A stretch of 64,000 bases of DNA. Origin: Apostichopus japonicus. Its lineage: Eukaryota > Echinodermata > Holothuroidea > Aspidochirotida > Stichopodidae. Below, one piece after another: positions 1 to 13,437 of this stretch; position 1 is the first letter of the stretch, and every line of letters begins with the position of its first letter. The DNA lies in assembly GCF_037975245.1 (NCBI RefSeq), contig NC_092563.1, forward strand, positions 23,464,960 through 23,528,959, read 5' to 3'. The position numbers and the translations under genes are program-made. The notes under the pieces were generated by a model. It did no database searches, was not told where the DNA came from, and saw only the letters and a list, made by a program, of their open reading frames with translations.

Positions 1-1664
1 GGAAAGCAATTTTTGGCTGCGTGGGCTAAGGCGAAGAATTAGATATTATGTGTGAAAAGACCATCATTTGAAAACCCACGCGGGCTTGGTGTCATCATGA
101 AAGGAACGGGAGTTGATGATATCTAATCTTCCAATCCCTATACCCTCACACTTCAGCACATTTCGGCAGCATGGTCCCGGTTACGAATTCATAAAGGTCT
201 AACTTCCTTGAATTTTCTACCAAAAAGTGATACTTTTCACGAGTCAAACGGTACAAGAAAATAATGTCTGTCCAAATTGTTTTCATAGGTTAAAAAGAGG
301 AATTGGCAGGAGGGCTGGGGTGTTTCTCACAACATTTCGCATTGTCGTTCCCATAGAAACCCAAAAGATATAAAGCTTGTCTACAAATCCGTTCTGGAAC
401 TCCAGGGTGTACCTTTTGGATACACTCGATTGGTTCTGAATAGCATTAAGTGGAACAACACTGCGAAGGAGGAAGTAGTGTGCTGTGGCTTACATAGAAT
501 TAGTCTTATTATTTCCATGAATTCCCAGTCACGCGATAGGTAAAGTACATGGCGCGAGTTGATATAACTAAGCGCCATACATACACCACAACACTGAACA
601 ATCTAAGTAAGGTAAGAAGTTATCAGTCATAGGCTACAAAAGTGTCGTGAAGAAAAGGGGGTGTGGGGGGGGGGGGGGGTTGAGGAGTGGTGGACTAAGG
701 TGGATTCGCTTACATTTAGGTTGATCTGGTATACATTTTACTCTGTTTCCGTAGCTTAATCCTTTAGTATGGGAAACATTATATATTCTCAATGAAGGGA
801 CAATATTTGGCCCTAAACCTCCCCTCCCTCCTAATAAAACGTTCGATATTCATATGGATTTATGTGTTTCTGCTTATAAATACCACACCCAGCAATATGT
901 CAGGTAGCTTACACCCAAAGACTAAACTTCCTTCGAGACAGATTTGTTTCAAGTGTCTGCATGTATGTGGTGAGGGCTGGGGGAAGGGGGGGTGGGAATG
1001 AGGGCCTGGTTAGGATCGAATATTTAACTGATGATTCTGATATCGCTATAGTAAGTTGAGCTTTTGTTAACGGCATGAATACAGTCTACACATATTGTTG
1101 AACTTCAAGTCTAGTTGTATACAATGACATAATTTTAATCGATTGTAATTAAAAACACAATCATACCCTCTTTTGTCTCGAATAGATGACTACCAACAAT
1201 AATAAAGATTTAAAAACATAAAATTTGGGGGCCTTTCCATCGACAACACAGATCATCGAAAATGGAACGATTCCACGAAACTTCAGGTCTTTCCAGAGAA
1301 CAATGCCTCAGCTAAGGCACGATTTACACCATGCATGCAAGAAAGAAAGGTAATTTTTTTATCTCATTTTTTGTTTGTTGTTAATTATGAACACTTCGTT
1401 ATACACAAAGTGTGATTGTGAAGAACGAATGAGCCTATTCCTAGTTTCTCTCGGCGCGAAGGGGGTAGAGTACAGATCACATGTTAAGTGGGAACAGGTG
1501 TAGGGGACAAGGATGGGTTACATGTACACTGTGTATTCCTAAGATGCGTCCCGAATATACAAATCTCGCGATTTGCTGATCACAATGTGATGTTTTTGGG
1601 CAGTTTGCTGAACAATGCCATGACATTTACAAGGTCCTCCACTTTACAGTTATAATTGGCATTA
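1..1664. other. Intergenic DNA, no gene seen
   Basis: Open frames here are under 75 codons and show no recognisable domain or codon bias. A poly-G run lies at about 665-679. A short stretch near 1225-1245 (CTTTCCATCGACAACACAGA) resembles one near 43655-43676, probably an old dispersed repeat fragment. Confidence 0.5.
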
Positions 1665-1905
1665 GTTAATTCTTGTAACAAAGGCCAAGGCTTTCTCCAA
1701 AGACCTTTGTACAACAGTTAACCACTGTCCATTGGTAACTTTAATTGCCACACTTACACACCCAAGTGTTCCTCATGCATTTAAGCATTCGCTCTCGGGG
1801 CAACACACTGCTCCAAATCTACGCGTCTACTGCGAAGGAGGGGGAGGGGGGGGGGTGACATCCCTTAAGGTGCAGCCATAATCCGTCGCGCTTAACTCGC
1901 TCTCT
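1665..1905 (-). mobile_element. Diverged tRNA-derived SINE fragment (3' part)
   Basis: Read on the minus strand this matches the 3' half of the two fuller SINE copies near 42.3 and 44.5 kb. The shared blocks, in order on the plus strand, are GGCCAAGGC, CATTGGTAACT, CACACCCAAGTGT, GGGGCAACACACTGC and AGGTGCAGCCATAATCCG. It is clearly more diverged than the other copies and lacks the tRNA-like head, so it is an old 5'-truncated or eroded insertion. A purine-rich G run at about 1839-1856 lies where the younger copies carry CCCCCGGGGGAC. Confidence 0.65.
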
Positions 1906-2935
1906 CTCTAAAAGGATCAAACTAATCTGGTGATGCTGGATACGCTGAAGGGCGTGGCAATTAAAACTACAATTACATGGTAGTTTCGTTGAACTATTTG
2001 CTTGTCAAACTTTCTCCTACGCCTCCATCCCCTCCTCCTCCTCCCCCCCCCCCCCCTCTATCAAAAACTATCTGCGTCAGCGTGATACTAATCGTGGATA
2101 GTAGTTGTTTCGCACCTTCACTAATTAACACGTTGCATGTATATTTCCAAGGGAGTCATGCTTGGACGAGCATATTTATGTCTTAATACGCTCAGGGGAG
2201 GGGGGGGGTGGGGGCATGGAAAGTACAGCCAAATAGCCCGTGGTCACTTAGCAGGCCCGTGAATTGGGTCATCATTTTCATAATACGAAAAAAGTTGCAG
2301 CGGTGACGTTATTGTCCCAATACCCGATCTGGCTATATCGACGCCCCCAGTCTGGTCTCTCCAATCTCCAGCCGGCGAGACAAAGTAGAAAATCGTGTCG
2401 TGACATGACTGCAACTAACCTGTTACTTGTAAAATTATGACATGATAGTCGCAAATCACCAATAACGATATGGTGTGTAGGACACTTGTACCAATGCTCC
2501 AGCAGCCTTGGAAAGTGACGAATTCAGTGTGTTTAAATCAATGAAGAAATTCATTGCTTAACTCAAAACCCACAGACCCTGCTATGCTATATACCCAACA
2601 GTTTGCAACTTTTGCGTTTTGGACGAACCAAAACTGACGGAGACACCTATATGCTATAAACTCAGCACTAAAGAATCTTTGCGTGTTGGACATGTATAGG
2701 CTTGCGTCCTAAGGATTAAAGGGCCGGGTCCGCCTTGCCATATCCTTACGTTGGGCCCTTAATGGGAATTGCCTCTCTTAAGTCACCCAAGTCAATGGAA
2801 AAGAGAGACCTGCAAGAAAAACTTGTAAGTTGAGTTGTATGCATCGGAGTGTGGTTGCATCCATCGAAAATACACATATACGCGCCGACGGTTTCATCTA
2901 TGGGTTGTACTCCAATGATGTGGGCCACTATAGTC
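1906..2935. other. Intergenic DNA with a C-rich pyrimidine tract
   Basis: No gene is seen. A pyrimidine tract ending in a run of about 15 C lies at 2020-2056, and G runs lie at about 2197-2215. The remainder is unique-looking DNA. Confidence 0.45.
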
Positions 2936-2939
2936 AGAC

Positions 2940-3040
2940 GGAACGGTCGGGCGGTGTTGTGAACGAGGGGGTCGGGCGAGCATAGGAACAAGGGGGTCGG
3001 CGGGCATGGGTACATGGGAGTCGGGCGGGCATGGGAACGA
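2940..3040. repeat. Short GC-rich minisatellite, about 25-bp unit
   Basis: Three to four degenerate units of the type GGGGGTCGGGCGGGCATGGG, separated by AAC or TAC, run head to tail. The array abuts a SINE 3' tail that starts near 3036, so it may have expanded inside or beside the SINE. Confidence 0.7.
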
Positions 3041-3105
3041 GGGGTTAAATGTTGTAAAGTCGTGTGAGAAAACTTGATGCAAGACTATATATCTTCAACC
3101 TTTAT
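3036..3105 (+). mobile_element. SINE 3' tail fragment
   Basis: The segment reads GGTTAAATGTTGTAAAGTCG followed by TGTGAG and AAGACT. This matches the 3' end of the SINE at 44.35-44.72 kb (GGTTAAGTTGTAAAGTCGTG). Only the last 60-70 bp are present, on the plus strand. Confidence 0.6.
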
Positions 3106-4019
3106 TTTGTTCCCTTCTGCTTCATCTTCTTCTTAACCACACCACAGCCCCACGCAGAACTCGTGTTACGCGTTTATAAACTACATAGGGAACATGCCAT
3201 ATTATCCACAATATCATGGGACTCACGATGGTTTCAAGCGGTTAGTGTTAAAGGTCACGAGGCAAATCATGCGTTTACTCAAAAGACAAAAAAACTAATT
3301 ATGATATGGATATTATATTATATTATACGTCAGCAGGTCGGTTAATTCAAGATAAACCCAAATAACCTTGAAGTTCGTCTTTGTCGACGTTAAACCCGTT
3401 TAAAACTTTCATCCATAATGTGAGCTTGAAATTCAATATTGTTGTTGGTGTTGTTCTTGTGTTTTTAATGAAAGTTCCTATTCCATTAATGTATACCACA
3501 CGCACAGTTCGATGTGACAAAGCACTCAAGTTAGCAAGTTGCTTTCGAGATGAAATATTGTGCAAATAAAGAAGATATATAGAGAGCTCATCTTTGTCCA
3601 TGTTTTATGCATGACAAATCTTTATTCACTGTAATCACATATACCTACAATGATATCCTAACTCATCAATTGTTTATTGCTAATTTTGTTTGTAAATAAT
3701 ATAAAAAAATGCACAAAAAAAAAACAACTATGATAAGTTTAAATCGAAGAATAATTTGTATTTTTCATTTTTCATTTTTTTTTGTCCTTTCTGCAAATAG
3801 AAAACTCACCTATATACGGCTTTAAAATGTCAGCATAATAAAATGCTGCATGACGGATGTTCCTGTGTAAAACTTTAGCCTGATTTAACAAACAAAAAAT
3901 CGCAAATTCATTCATTTTCTTATTGCAACTCATTTGGTAACTTCTAAGGCATACTTATTTCTAGATATTTGGTGATGGCTAAAAGAAGTAATCCCGACGA
4001 AACCACTATGTGCATACCT
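3106..4019. other. Intergenic AT-rich DNA
   Basis: I see no gene or clear repeat. A-rich and T-rich runs occur around 3705-3725 and 3760-3785. Confidence 0.4.
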
Positions 4020-4021
4020 TC

Positions 4022-4022
4022 A

Positions 4023-4108
<86 letters not shown>

Positions 4109-4174
4109 TATACGGTATATATATATATATATACCGTATATATACCATATATATACCATATATATATATATATA
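4022..4174. repeat. (TA)n microsatellite with interrupted palindromic end
   Basis: About 80 bp of nearly pure TA repeat is followed by GGTATATA...TATACC blocks that are themselves inverted repeats. The tract is self-complementary and can form hairpins. It encodes only low-complexity Tyr-Ile frames, which are not genes. Confidence 0.95.
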
Positions 4175-4199
4175 TGTGTGTGGGGTTTTCATGTTTACC

Positions 4200-4850
4200 C
4201 TTTAACCCGCCATTATAAAAAAGTGCTAGACAAAACAAAACAAGCACATGCAAGTGTAAGTGCAAAATAGCGAAGCGAGGAGGCTGTGCCGGGTGAAGTT
4301 TGGGTGGACCAGAATAAGAAATAGTGATTGTCTCAATATATTCAATGCTAACACATTTGGTATGCATTCATATTTTCAATGCATTTAAATTTGCACCCTA
4401 TCGCATATATATACGTAGATCTGGAAAATCCCAAAAAAATCTCCAATGATGTTGTTCTTTTCTTCCGCGCGAATTCAAAACTAAACTCACCTATATGCAC
4501 AACGATACGGTTGACTTTCCGCGAATTTTCGGTACAATCAAACCTTGCTCGATATTTTAGGGATTTACCGAAACTCTGATCCGAAACTTTTCTCTTGTTT
4601 TATTGAAGATTTTTTTTTTCTTTCCCTATCTGCGATGTTTTTTTGTATTTGATTAAGTTTTAGCTATGATATATATGAGCTGCTTAAATTAGTACGCAAT
4701 TACTTGTAAGAGACATTTGTAACGGTACATTGTACTATGTGGACCGCAATCATTGCGTGACAGTGTGAAGGTATCGTTGAAACACTTTTTACTTTCACCT
4801 AGCGACAGCAGAATGCTATTCAAATTAGCATTAATCAGCTGATTCACAAG
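4200..4850. other. Intergenic DNA, nothing recognised
   Basis: AT-rich, no coding evidence, no repeat copy seen elsewhere in the window. Confidence 0.4.
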
Positions 4851-4857
4851 TGGTCAG

Positions 4858-4870
4858 AGGTCAGAGGTCA
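4858..4870 (+). promoter_or_regulatory. Candidate nuclear-receptor DR1 element
   Basis: The sequence is AGGTCAGAGGTCA: two exact AGGTCA half-sites in direct repeat with one base between them. A third partial half-site (GGTCA) lies just upstream at 4852-4856. This matches the DR1 consensus bound by RXR heterodimers, HNF4 and COUP-TF. No gene start is recognised nearby, so function is unproven and chance is possible. Confidence 0.3.
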
Positions 4871-4900
4871 AGAGGGTAAGGGCACTTAGTTTTTAATTTT

Positions 4901-4990
4901 TATGTATGTATGTATGTATGTGTGTATGTGTGTATGCGTATATGCGTGTGTGTATTGGTGTATGTATGTGTGCATGTATGTGTGTATGTT
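4901..4990. repeat. (TATG)n / (TG)n simple repeat
   Basis: Alternating TATG, TGTG and TGCG tetramers over about 90 bp form a purine-pyrimidine alternating tract. Confidence 0.9.
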
Positions 4991-5401
4991 TGGGTTTTTT
5001 ATATAACAGTGACTGAAAGATTTTTTGTATTTTCCCTCAATATTCATATTTCAAGATCATTCGACATAAATAAACATTCATTTAGTCTAACTCTACCTAG
5101 TATTCACCCTTCCTTATAGTTGAAGTTACTCGTGTATCTGTTATTATTGTTACCAGTTATTACCTGTTATTATCGGTTACTACCTATTATTAGGGACTTC
5201 ACTAACCATTACCTTGAGTAAATGCAATTTATAAGATATCGATCCATTACTCCTTTCAGGTTAACAATCATTTCAAGGGAAAAATATCTATGTAATAGGT
5301 TGCGATTCTGGGAACAAGTAGACACATAATAAAGTGTATGATTGAGCAACCTAAGACATAGGATTGACTGATGCTGATGATTCTGATGTACCCACTTAAA
5401 G

Positions 5402-5640
5402 TATATATATATAGCCTATATATATAGCCCAATTATATAGCCTATATATATATAGCCTACATATATAGCCTTTTTATATATAGCCTATATATATAGCCTA
5501 TGCAATTATATAGCCTATATATATAGCCTTCATATTTAGCCTATATATAGCTTATATATAGCCCATAGCCCATGCAATTATATAGACTATATATATAGCC
5601 TATATATATAGCCTATATATAGCCCATAGCCTATATATAC
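5402..5640. repeat. TATATAGCC tandem array
   Basis: The block TATATAGCC (with TATATATAGCC and TATATATATAGCC length variants) recurs about fifteen times, separated by short spacers such as CAATTATATAG. It ends against a (TA)n array. The spacing is irregular, unlike a clean minisatellite. Confidence 0.85.
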
Positions 5641-5643
5641 ACC

Positions 5644-7662
<2,019 letters not shown>

Positions 7663-8160
7663 TGTACCTTACTGTATATGACCACCCATTAATCTTTGCT
7701 TTAGAAAGTAAAACTATTTCTAAAATGAATTATAATTTTTAAGGAGTAATTACAAGAAGTATTCATCTCTTTTAGCATGCTATTATCATTCGTAATTGTG
7801 TTAAACAAAATCGAATTGAAATGAAAGTTGATTGTAGGAATAACAATTACTATTTTAATGTGCTTGTTATCTGTCTAAAGCTGTGAGAAACTTATACGGT
7901 AAAATACATACTACTATTGTAGTTTTAAGAGTGTATTTCAACTGTGTACATGCGGCATATATTCTCAATTCTCATTATTTCGGCAAAAAACACGCTCTTT
8001 TTCTTCTTAAATATATGGTTTCGAACAGAGAAAATGACAAAAATAAAATGTTCATATGAACGACGATTATGTTATAGTACTCAATTAACTTTCATAACTT
8101 AACAGCTAGACGTATTTTTTTAAATAATTTCTTACTTTAAATAGTTACTTAAACGGTGTA
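7663..8160. other. Intergenic DNA between repeat arrays
   Basis: AT-rich DNA with no gene, repeat copy or motif that I could recognise. Confidence 0.4.
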
Positions 8161-8738
8161 TTCATATTCGTGAGACTCATGTGAACATGTCTGCCTGTCT
8201 GGACGGTCTGTTCATGTTGGTGAGACTAATGTGTATATGTCTGCCTGTCTGGACGGTCCGTTCATGTTGGTGAGACTCATGTGAACATGTCTGCCCGTCT
8301 GGACTGTCTGTTCATGTTGGTGAGACTAATGTGCATATGTCTGCCTGTCTGGACGGTCTGTTCATGTTGGTGAGACTAATGTGTATATGTCTGCCTGTCT
8401 GGACGGTCCGTTCATGTTGGTGAGACTCATGTGAACATGTCTGCCCGTCTGGACGGTCTGTTCATGTTGGTGAGACTAATGTGCATATGTTTGCCCGTCT
8501 GGACGGTCTGTTCATGTTGGTGAGACTAATGTGCATATGTCTGCCCGTCTGGACGGTCTGTTCATGTTGGTGAGACTAATGTGAACATGTCTACCTGTCT
8601 GGACGGTCTATTCATGTTGGTGAGACTAATGTGCATATGTCTGCCCGTCTGGACGGTCTGTTCATGTTGGTGAGACTAATGTGCATATCTGCCCGTCTGG
8701 ACGGTCTATTCATGTTGGTGAGACTCATGTGCATATGT
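8161..8738 (+). repeat. 50-bp minisatellite, about 12 units
   Basis: Units start at 8161 and every 50 bp after that (8211, 8261 ... 8661). One unit has a 2-bp deletion, and a last partial unit starts at 8709. The core is TTCATGTTGGTGAGACT, then a variable CATGTGAACATG or AATGTGCATATG, then TCTGCCCGTCTGGACGGTC. Each unit contains CCGTC-TG-GACGG, a near-perfect hairpin stem. Variants recur as triplets: units 2-4 resemble units 5-7, a 150-bp higher-order period. Confidence 0.97.
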
Positions 8739-8794
8739 GTGTACACTTTGTATTGAAGTGTACAATCAGTTTCATACCAAGACTATATATTTAT

Positions 8795-9250
8795 ATCCGA
8801 ATGAATGATGAATGAAGGAATGGTTGGATATGGGATGGATCAAATAATGAATGAATGAATGAAACAATGAAAGTATGAATGAATGAATAAATGAATGAAT
8901 AAATGGACGAATGAATGCAGTAATGAATGCAGTAATGAATGTATATAATAATAAAGGTATGAATGGAACAATGAAGGTATGAATGAAATAAATACGGTAT
9001 GAATTAAATAATAAGCGAATGAATTTAAAGTATGAATGAATAATGAATGTATGAATGAAATAATGAATGATTGAAATAATGAATGTATGAAGTAATGAAG
9101 GTATGAATTATATAATGAATGAATATGTATGTATGAATGAATAATGAATGTATGAATGGAATAATGAATGAAATAATGAATGAATGATTGAAAGAATAAT
9201 AATAATAATAATCATCATCATCATAATATTTATTATTACTATTATTATTA
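8795..9250. repeat. Degenerate (ATGA)n tetranucleotide region ending in trinucleotides
   Basis: ATGAATGA repeats with frequent TAATGA, GTATGA and AACAATGA variants run for about 400 bp. They end in (AAT)n, (CAT)n and (ATT)n triplets at about 9198-9250. Confidence 0.9.
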
Positions 9251-10630
9251 TAATTACCACACATTGAAAGTGCTCAATACGAAGCTATAAGTCCGCTCAC
9301 AAGCACTTTATACAAAAAACAAAAAGGAAAAATAGACATACATAAAGCTGGATCAAGTATTTAAGAACTGCGGGAATAGGTGTGTGTGTGTTGATAGTTT
9401 GTTTAAAAGCTTCAGTCGATTTGATAGTACGGATTGTTGTTGGAAGCTTGTTCCATAAATGAGGAGCAACCCAAGAAAACCTTTCTTCGCCATATATATG
9501 TTTCTGATGCGCGGCTCAGTCAACATCCAGCGGTATGTAAAAGACCGTCAAGATCTTGTTGGACATATAGTTTAAGAGTACACATCGCCGTTTCTCCCAA
9601 CCACACTCCCGGACTTACCGTTAACGACAGCATTGTGTATCGCTCAAATTACTACCTACTTTTAGGCTAAGCATATACAAGTACGTCTATACAGTACAAC
9701 TATAACCCAAAGCATGCTATAAGCGTTGATGATAGTTTAGTATGGTACAGACAAAGAAACTTCAATCTATGAATAATGGAAAGAACCTTTTATAATTTCT
9801 TATTTTTCTTGACACTTTATCAATTATATCTACTGAAAGTATACCCTGTGGGGTTGTTTGAAAATAATGTCTCCTTGAAATTACATTTTATAAAGTCTCT
9901 ACTTAGCCCTAATGTATGACGTAACAGGATTTGAAATTATAAAAAAATTATCCGTCATTAACAAAGATCGTAGTTGATAAAATCTTGCTATAGATTGGTC
10001 GCGACCACAAATACAAAGTTACCGCATAACAGAGAGTCATATACAAGACAATGTATTCACTGTGCGTGTGATATTAATTTTTCTTCAAATATATTGACAT
10101 ACTAGCAAACATATTGGTGTAAAGCTATATACCATACACAAGCATATGTAACCCTTTAAAAGTCAAATCTTTCATTTCTTTCTAAATGAGTTAACTTAAT
10201 CAGTTAATTGCGTTATTTTCTCTTGCTTTGTTTACTTTCTTCATCTCTCCGTTCATGGGAGGTATCTTCTAATACATTAAACAGAGGAAGTTATCAGTTT
10301 CGAGCAAAGGAGCTAAGGTCACGTGATCAATATAGAACAATGGATGTAAAGGTTGATATTCTAAATCCACAAACTCACGTTTCCGTCTTAGTTTTCTTTT
10401 CACTTTCGATGAATCTGCAAAGTCGTATTAAATAATTCAGTCATTAAAAACAGATAAATATGATATTCGGAGTCTAAATGAACTTAAGATACCAGGTAAG
10501 AGGTCAATTAAAGAAATTTAATTTCATGATCTTATTCCTATGAAATATGATGTATCAGTACGTAATTGTAATTAGATCCAAACAAAAGTATTTTTCGCAA
10601 AGCCTGTCCATATCTGAAATTCAGTGGAAC
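9251..10630. other. Intergenic DNA, possible old repeat at 9400-9485
   Basis: No gene is recognised. The segment around 9400-9485 (TTGTTGGAAGCTTGTTCCAT) is loosely similar to 21870-21940, where the same block reads GGGGAGAGCGTTCCAAAG. This pattern could be a dispersed repeat but is too weak to name. Confidence 0.3.
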
Positions 10631-10631
<1 letters not shown>

Positions 10632-10722
<91 letters not shown>

Positions 10723-10740
10723 CATATATATATATATATA
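10632..10740. repeat. (TA)n microsatellite
   Basis: About 108 bp of TA repeat with AAATATA and CATATACATATA interruptions. Confidence 0.95.
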
Positions 10741-11610
10741 GCGAAAAATAAAGCGAAAAACAAATCGATATGATTTGATTGTTTCCCCTTTCAATTTAGC
10801 GTACTACCCATATATATATATTATTATTATTTATTGATTAAATATTAACAAAAATAGTGACAAATTGTAAAGGGTTAAGGTTTATAATATGACTACATAT
10901 TCTATTATAAATATGTGTGCATGTCTTAGACGAAACTGTCTCAGAATCCGATTGAAATTTCTATCCAAGCTTTTCAATTTGTTGAGGAGATGATTTCAAT
11001 TGTAATAAAAGCTGAAAAGCGTGCATGACTTCAACAGTGTGCAAGGCTTAAAAGTAGCTCTAAACTAGAGTCTATTTATTTGGAGAACTTCAACATTCTT
11101 TGAGAGTGAATTGCCAATCTTTCAAATGTGGCGTATTATCTTATTTTGTGCAAAAATATACGTAAAGTTCCGGTAATATTGATAGCAATGGGGAAACTAA
11201 TAGTTGACAATGTAATAAGTGGGAATAATCACTTTTGTAACCTATATCCCCGTATGACATCTTTTTTCCCCTCATATTATTAAAATTATACTCCCATCAA
11301 TGCTTTCATTTCATTTCAGAGGTGGTCTATTTCTTGTGAAAAATAATTGAAGCAAAAAAAAAAAACCTCTTTCTTTACTTCCGCGGTTTAACATAAGTTC
11401 AGTATAATACCTTTAAGGTAGTAATACATACTGTAAAATATCTCCTGATCTATCACCAAGCATTGTAGTCTGTGAATCGGAAAACACTACATTAATCTTA
11501 TACCTATATGATCTAGGCTAATCATGTTGTGTTACTCTACGGGGATCTGACTATTCCAATAACCACACCTATCAGGAATTATAAACTGACAAGCCAAATT
11601 GGATTTGTAA
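10741..11610. other. Intergenic AT-rich DNA
   Basis: No coding evidence and no repeat relationship seen. Confidence 0.4.
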
Positions 11611-13260
11611 GTACCCGACTATAACATGAACCAAACATGTAAGCATATCACATATGTTATATGTATGACTTAAAAAATCACCAATAGATGTTATTATGTT
11701 TAAGTAAATCATAATAATATTGACTATAACATGAACCAAACATGTAAGCATATCACATATGTTATATGTATGACTTAAAAAATCACCAATAGATGTTATT
11801 ATGTTTAAGTAAATCATAATAATATATATGATATATTTTATGTTATTATCTTAGTATTACAATAAACACAAAGATGAAAGCAAAATCATAAGCTGATAAG
11901 TCATATTGTGTGTTTGTATCTGAGTATAGCATCAACGAATAACCGTGCATGCAAGCATACAATAAGTGATTATGTCTCAATGTTATGTTATTGCCTGACC
12001 ATATAACAGTATACTCATAGAAATGAAAGCAAATCATAAACTGATCTTTCTCATTGTATGTATTGTAGCTGACTATTAACGGATATTTATAGGAAAATCA
12101 TTGAGTGATTAGCGAATTATGTGTGTTAATATATCTGAGCATTTCATGAACCATACATGTGAGCATGATCATAAGCTGGTAAGCCGCGTGTCAGTGTCAA
12201 TTTCTGACTGCAAAATTAAACTTAAAAAGCAGCAAATCAGCTAATAATATCAACTGTATCTGGTATCTCACTGTTAGATTAACCATACATGTCGACAAAA
12301 TTAGAAATGGCGTCGTCCCTGCTAGTAACTGACTATTACATAAACCAGGCAAGTCAGTAAATCATAAACTGATTAGTCACAGTGGTTGTTATAATGTCTG
12401 ACTATGTTATTAACAACTATACATAGTCGCATTCACTGTTAGTATCTGACTAGTACATCATGTATGTCAGTAAATCATAAACTGATTAGTCACAGTGGTT
12501 GTTATAATGTCTGACTATGTTATTAAAAACTATACATAGTCGTATTCACTGTTAGTATCAGACTAGTACATCATGTATGTCAGTAAATCATAAGCTGATA
12601 AGTCACAGTGGTTGTTATAATGTTTGACTATGTTATTTACAACTACACATATAGTCGCATTCACTGTTAGTATCTGACAAGTACATCATGTATTTCAGTA
12701 AATCATAAACTGATTAGTCACAGTGGTTGTTGTAATGTCTGACTATGTTATTAACAACCATACATAGTCGCATTCACTGTCAGTAGCTGACTAGTACATA
12801 AACTGATTAGTATTATTAGCCTGTAGATATCAGCGTATTGAAGTCTAGTATATGACGAGTACATTACCGACACCTATGCATGTAAGCAAATCGTGAAATG
12901 TTAGTATCTGAGAATATTAGTAACCATACATGGTTGTAAACTTATCAACTCTGTTAAATCGCCTCGGCTTCTAGTATCTGACTATCACATAAACCATAAG
13001 TAAATGATATACAGCTATATAAAGTCACCTTGTATGTTACTGTCCGACTTATGGCATGCATTAATGATACTTGTCATCAATGTAACTATAAATCACAAAT
13101 TGTAAGCCACTTTGTATGTTAGTGTCCTACTATAGCATTGGTCATATCATGTTATATGTTTACAAACGTCCTCCTGTGTTAATGAATGATTAACACATGA
13201 ACCATATATGTATCCAAATTTCAACCTGATTAGCTGAAAAACCATGTCTGACTATGGGAT
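11610..13260. repeat. Decayed satellite array
   Basis: Degenerate units of about 65-80 bp share the phrases TCTGACTAT, AACCATACATGT, GTAAGCAAATCATAAACTGA and TTAGTCAC. Within it, 12355-12800 holds a fresher expansion with a period of about 113 bp, the block CAGTAAATCATAAACTGATT recurring at 12355, 12468, 12581 and 12696. Order and spacing degrade towards both ends. The final TCTGACTATG at 13245 abuts a (TA)n array. Confidence 0.85.
11617..11826. repeat. Perfect 105-bp tandem duplication
   Basis: Two copies (11617-11721 and 11722-11826) begin GACTATAACATGAACCAAAC and are identical as far as I can read, differing only at the last base. They are the youngest part of the decayed satellite that follows. 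Confidence 0.95.
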
Positions 13261-13285
13261 TAACCTTCTAAATACACACACTTAC

Positions 13286-13286
<1 letters not shown>

Positions 13287-13363
<77 letters not shown>

Positions 13364-13372
13364 TATATATAT

Positions 13373-13435
<63 letters not shown>
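13287..13435. repeat. (TA)n microsatellite
   Basis: About 148 bp of TA repeat with two AGATATA interruptions near 13360-13375. Confidence 0.95.

Positions 13436-13437
<2 letters not shown>

Noticed and set aside
4020-4367. Long Tyr-Ile frames across TA arrays (also at 5.6, 7.4, 13.3, 17.4, 18.1 and 23.3 kb)
   Set aside because: They are translations of TA dinucleotide repeats, with no other sequence to support coding.
8161-8738. CRISPR-like array
   Set aside because: Units are contiguous 50-bp tandem repeats without unique spacers, in animal DNA.
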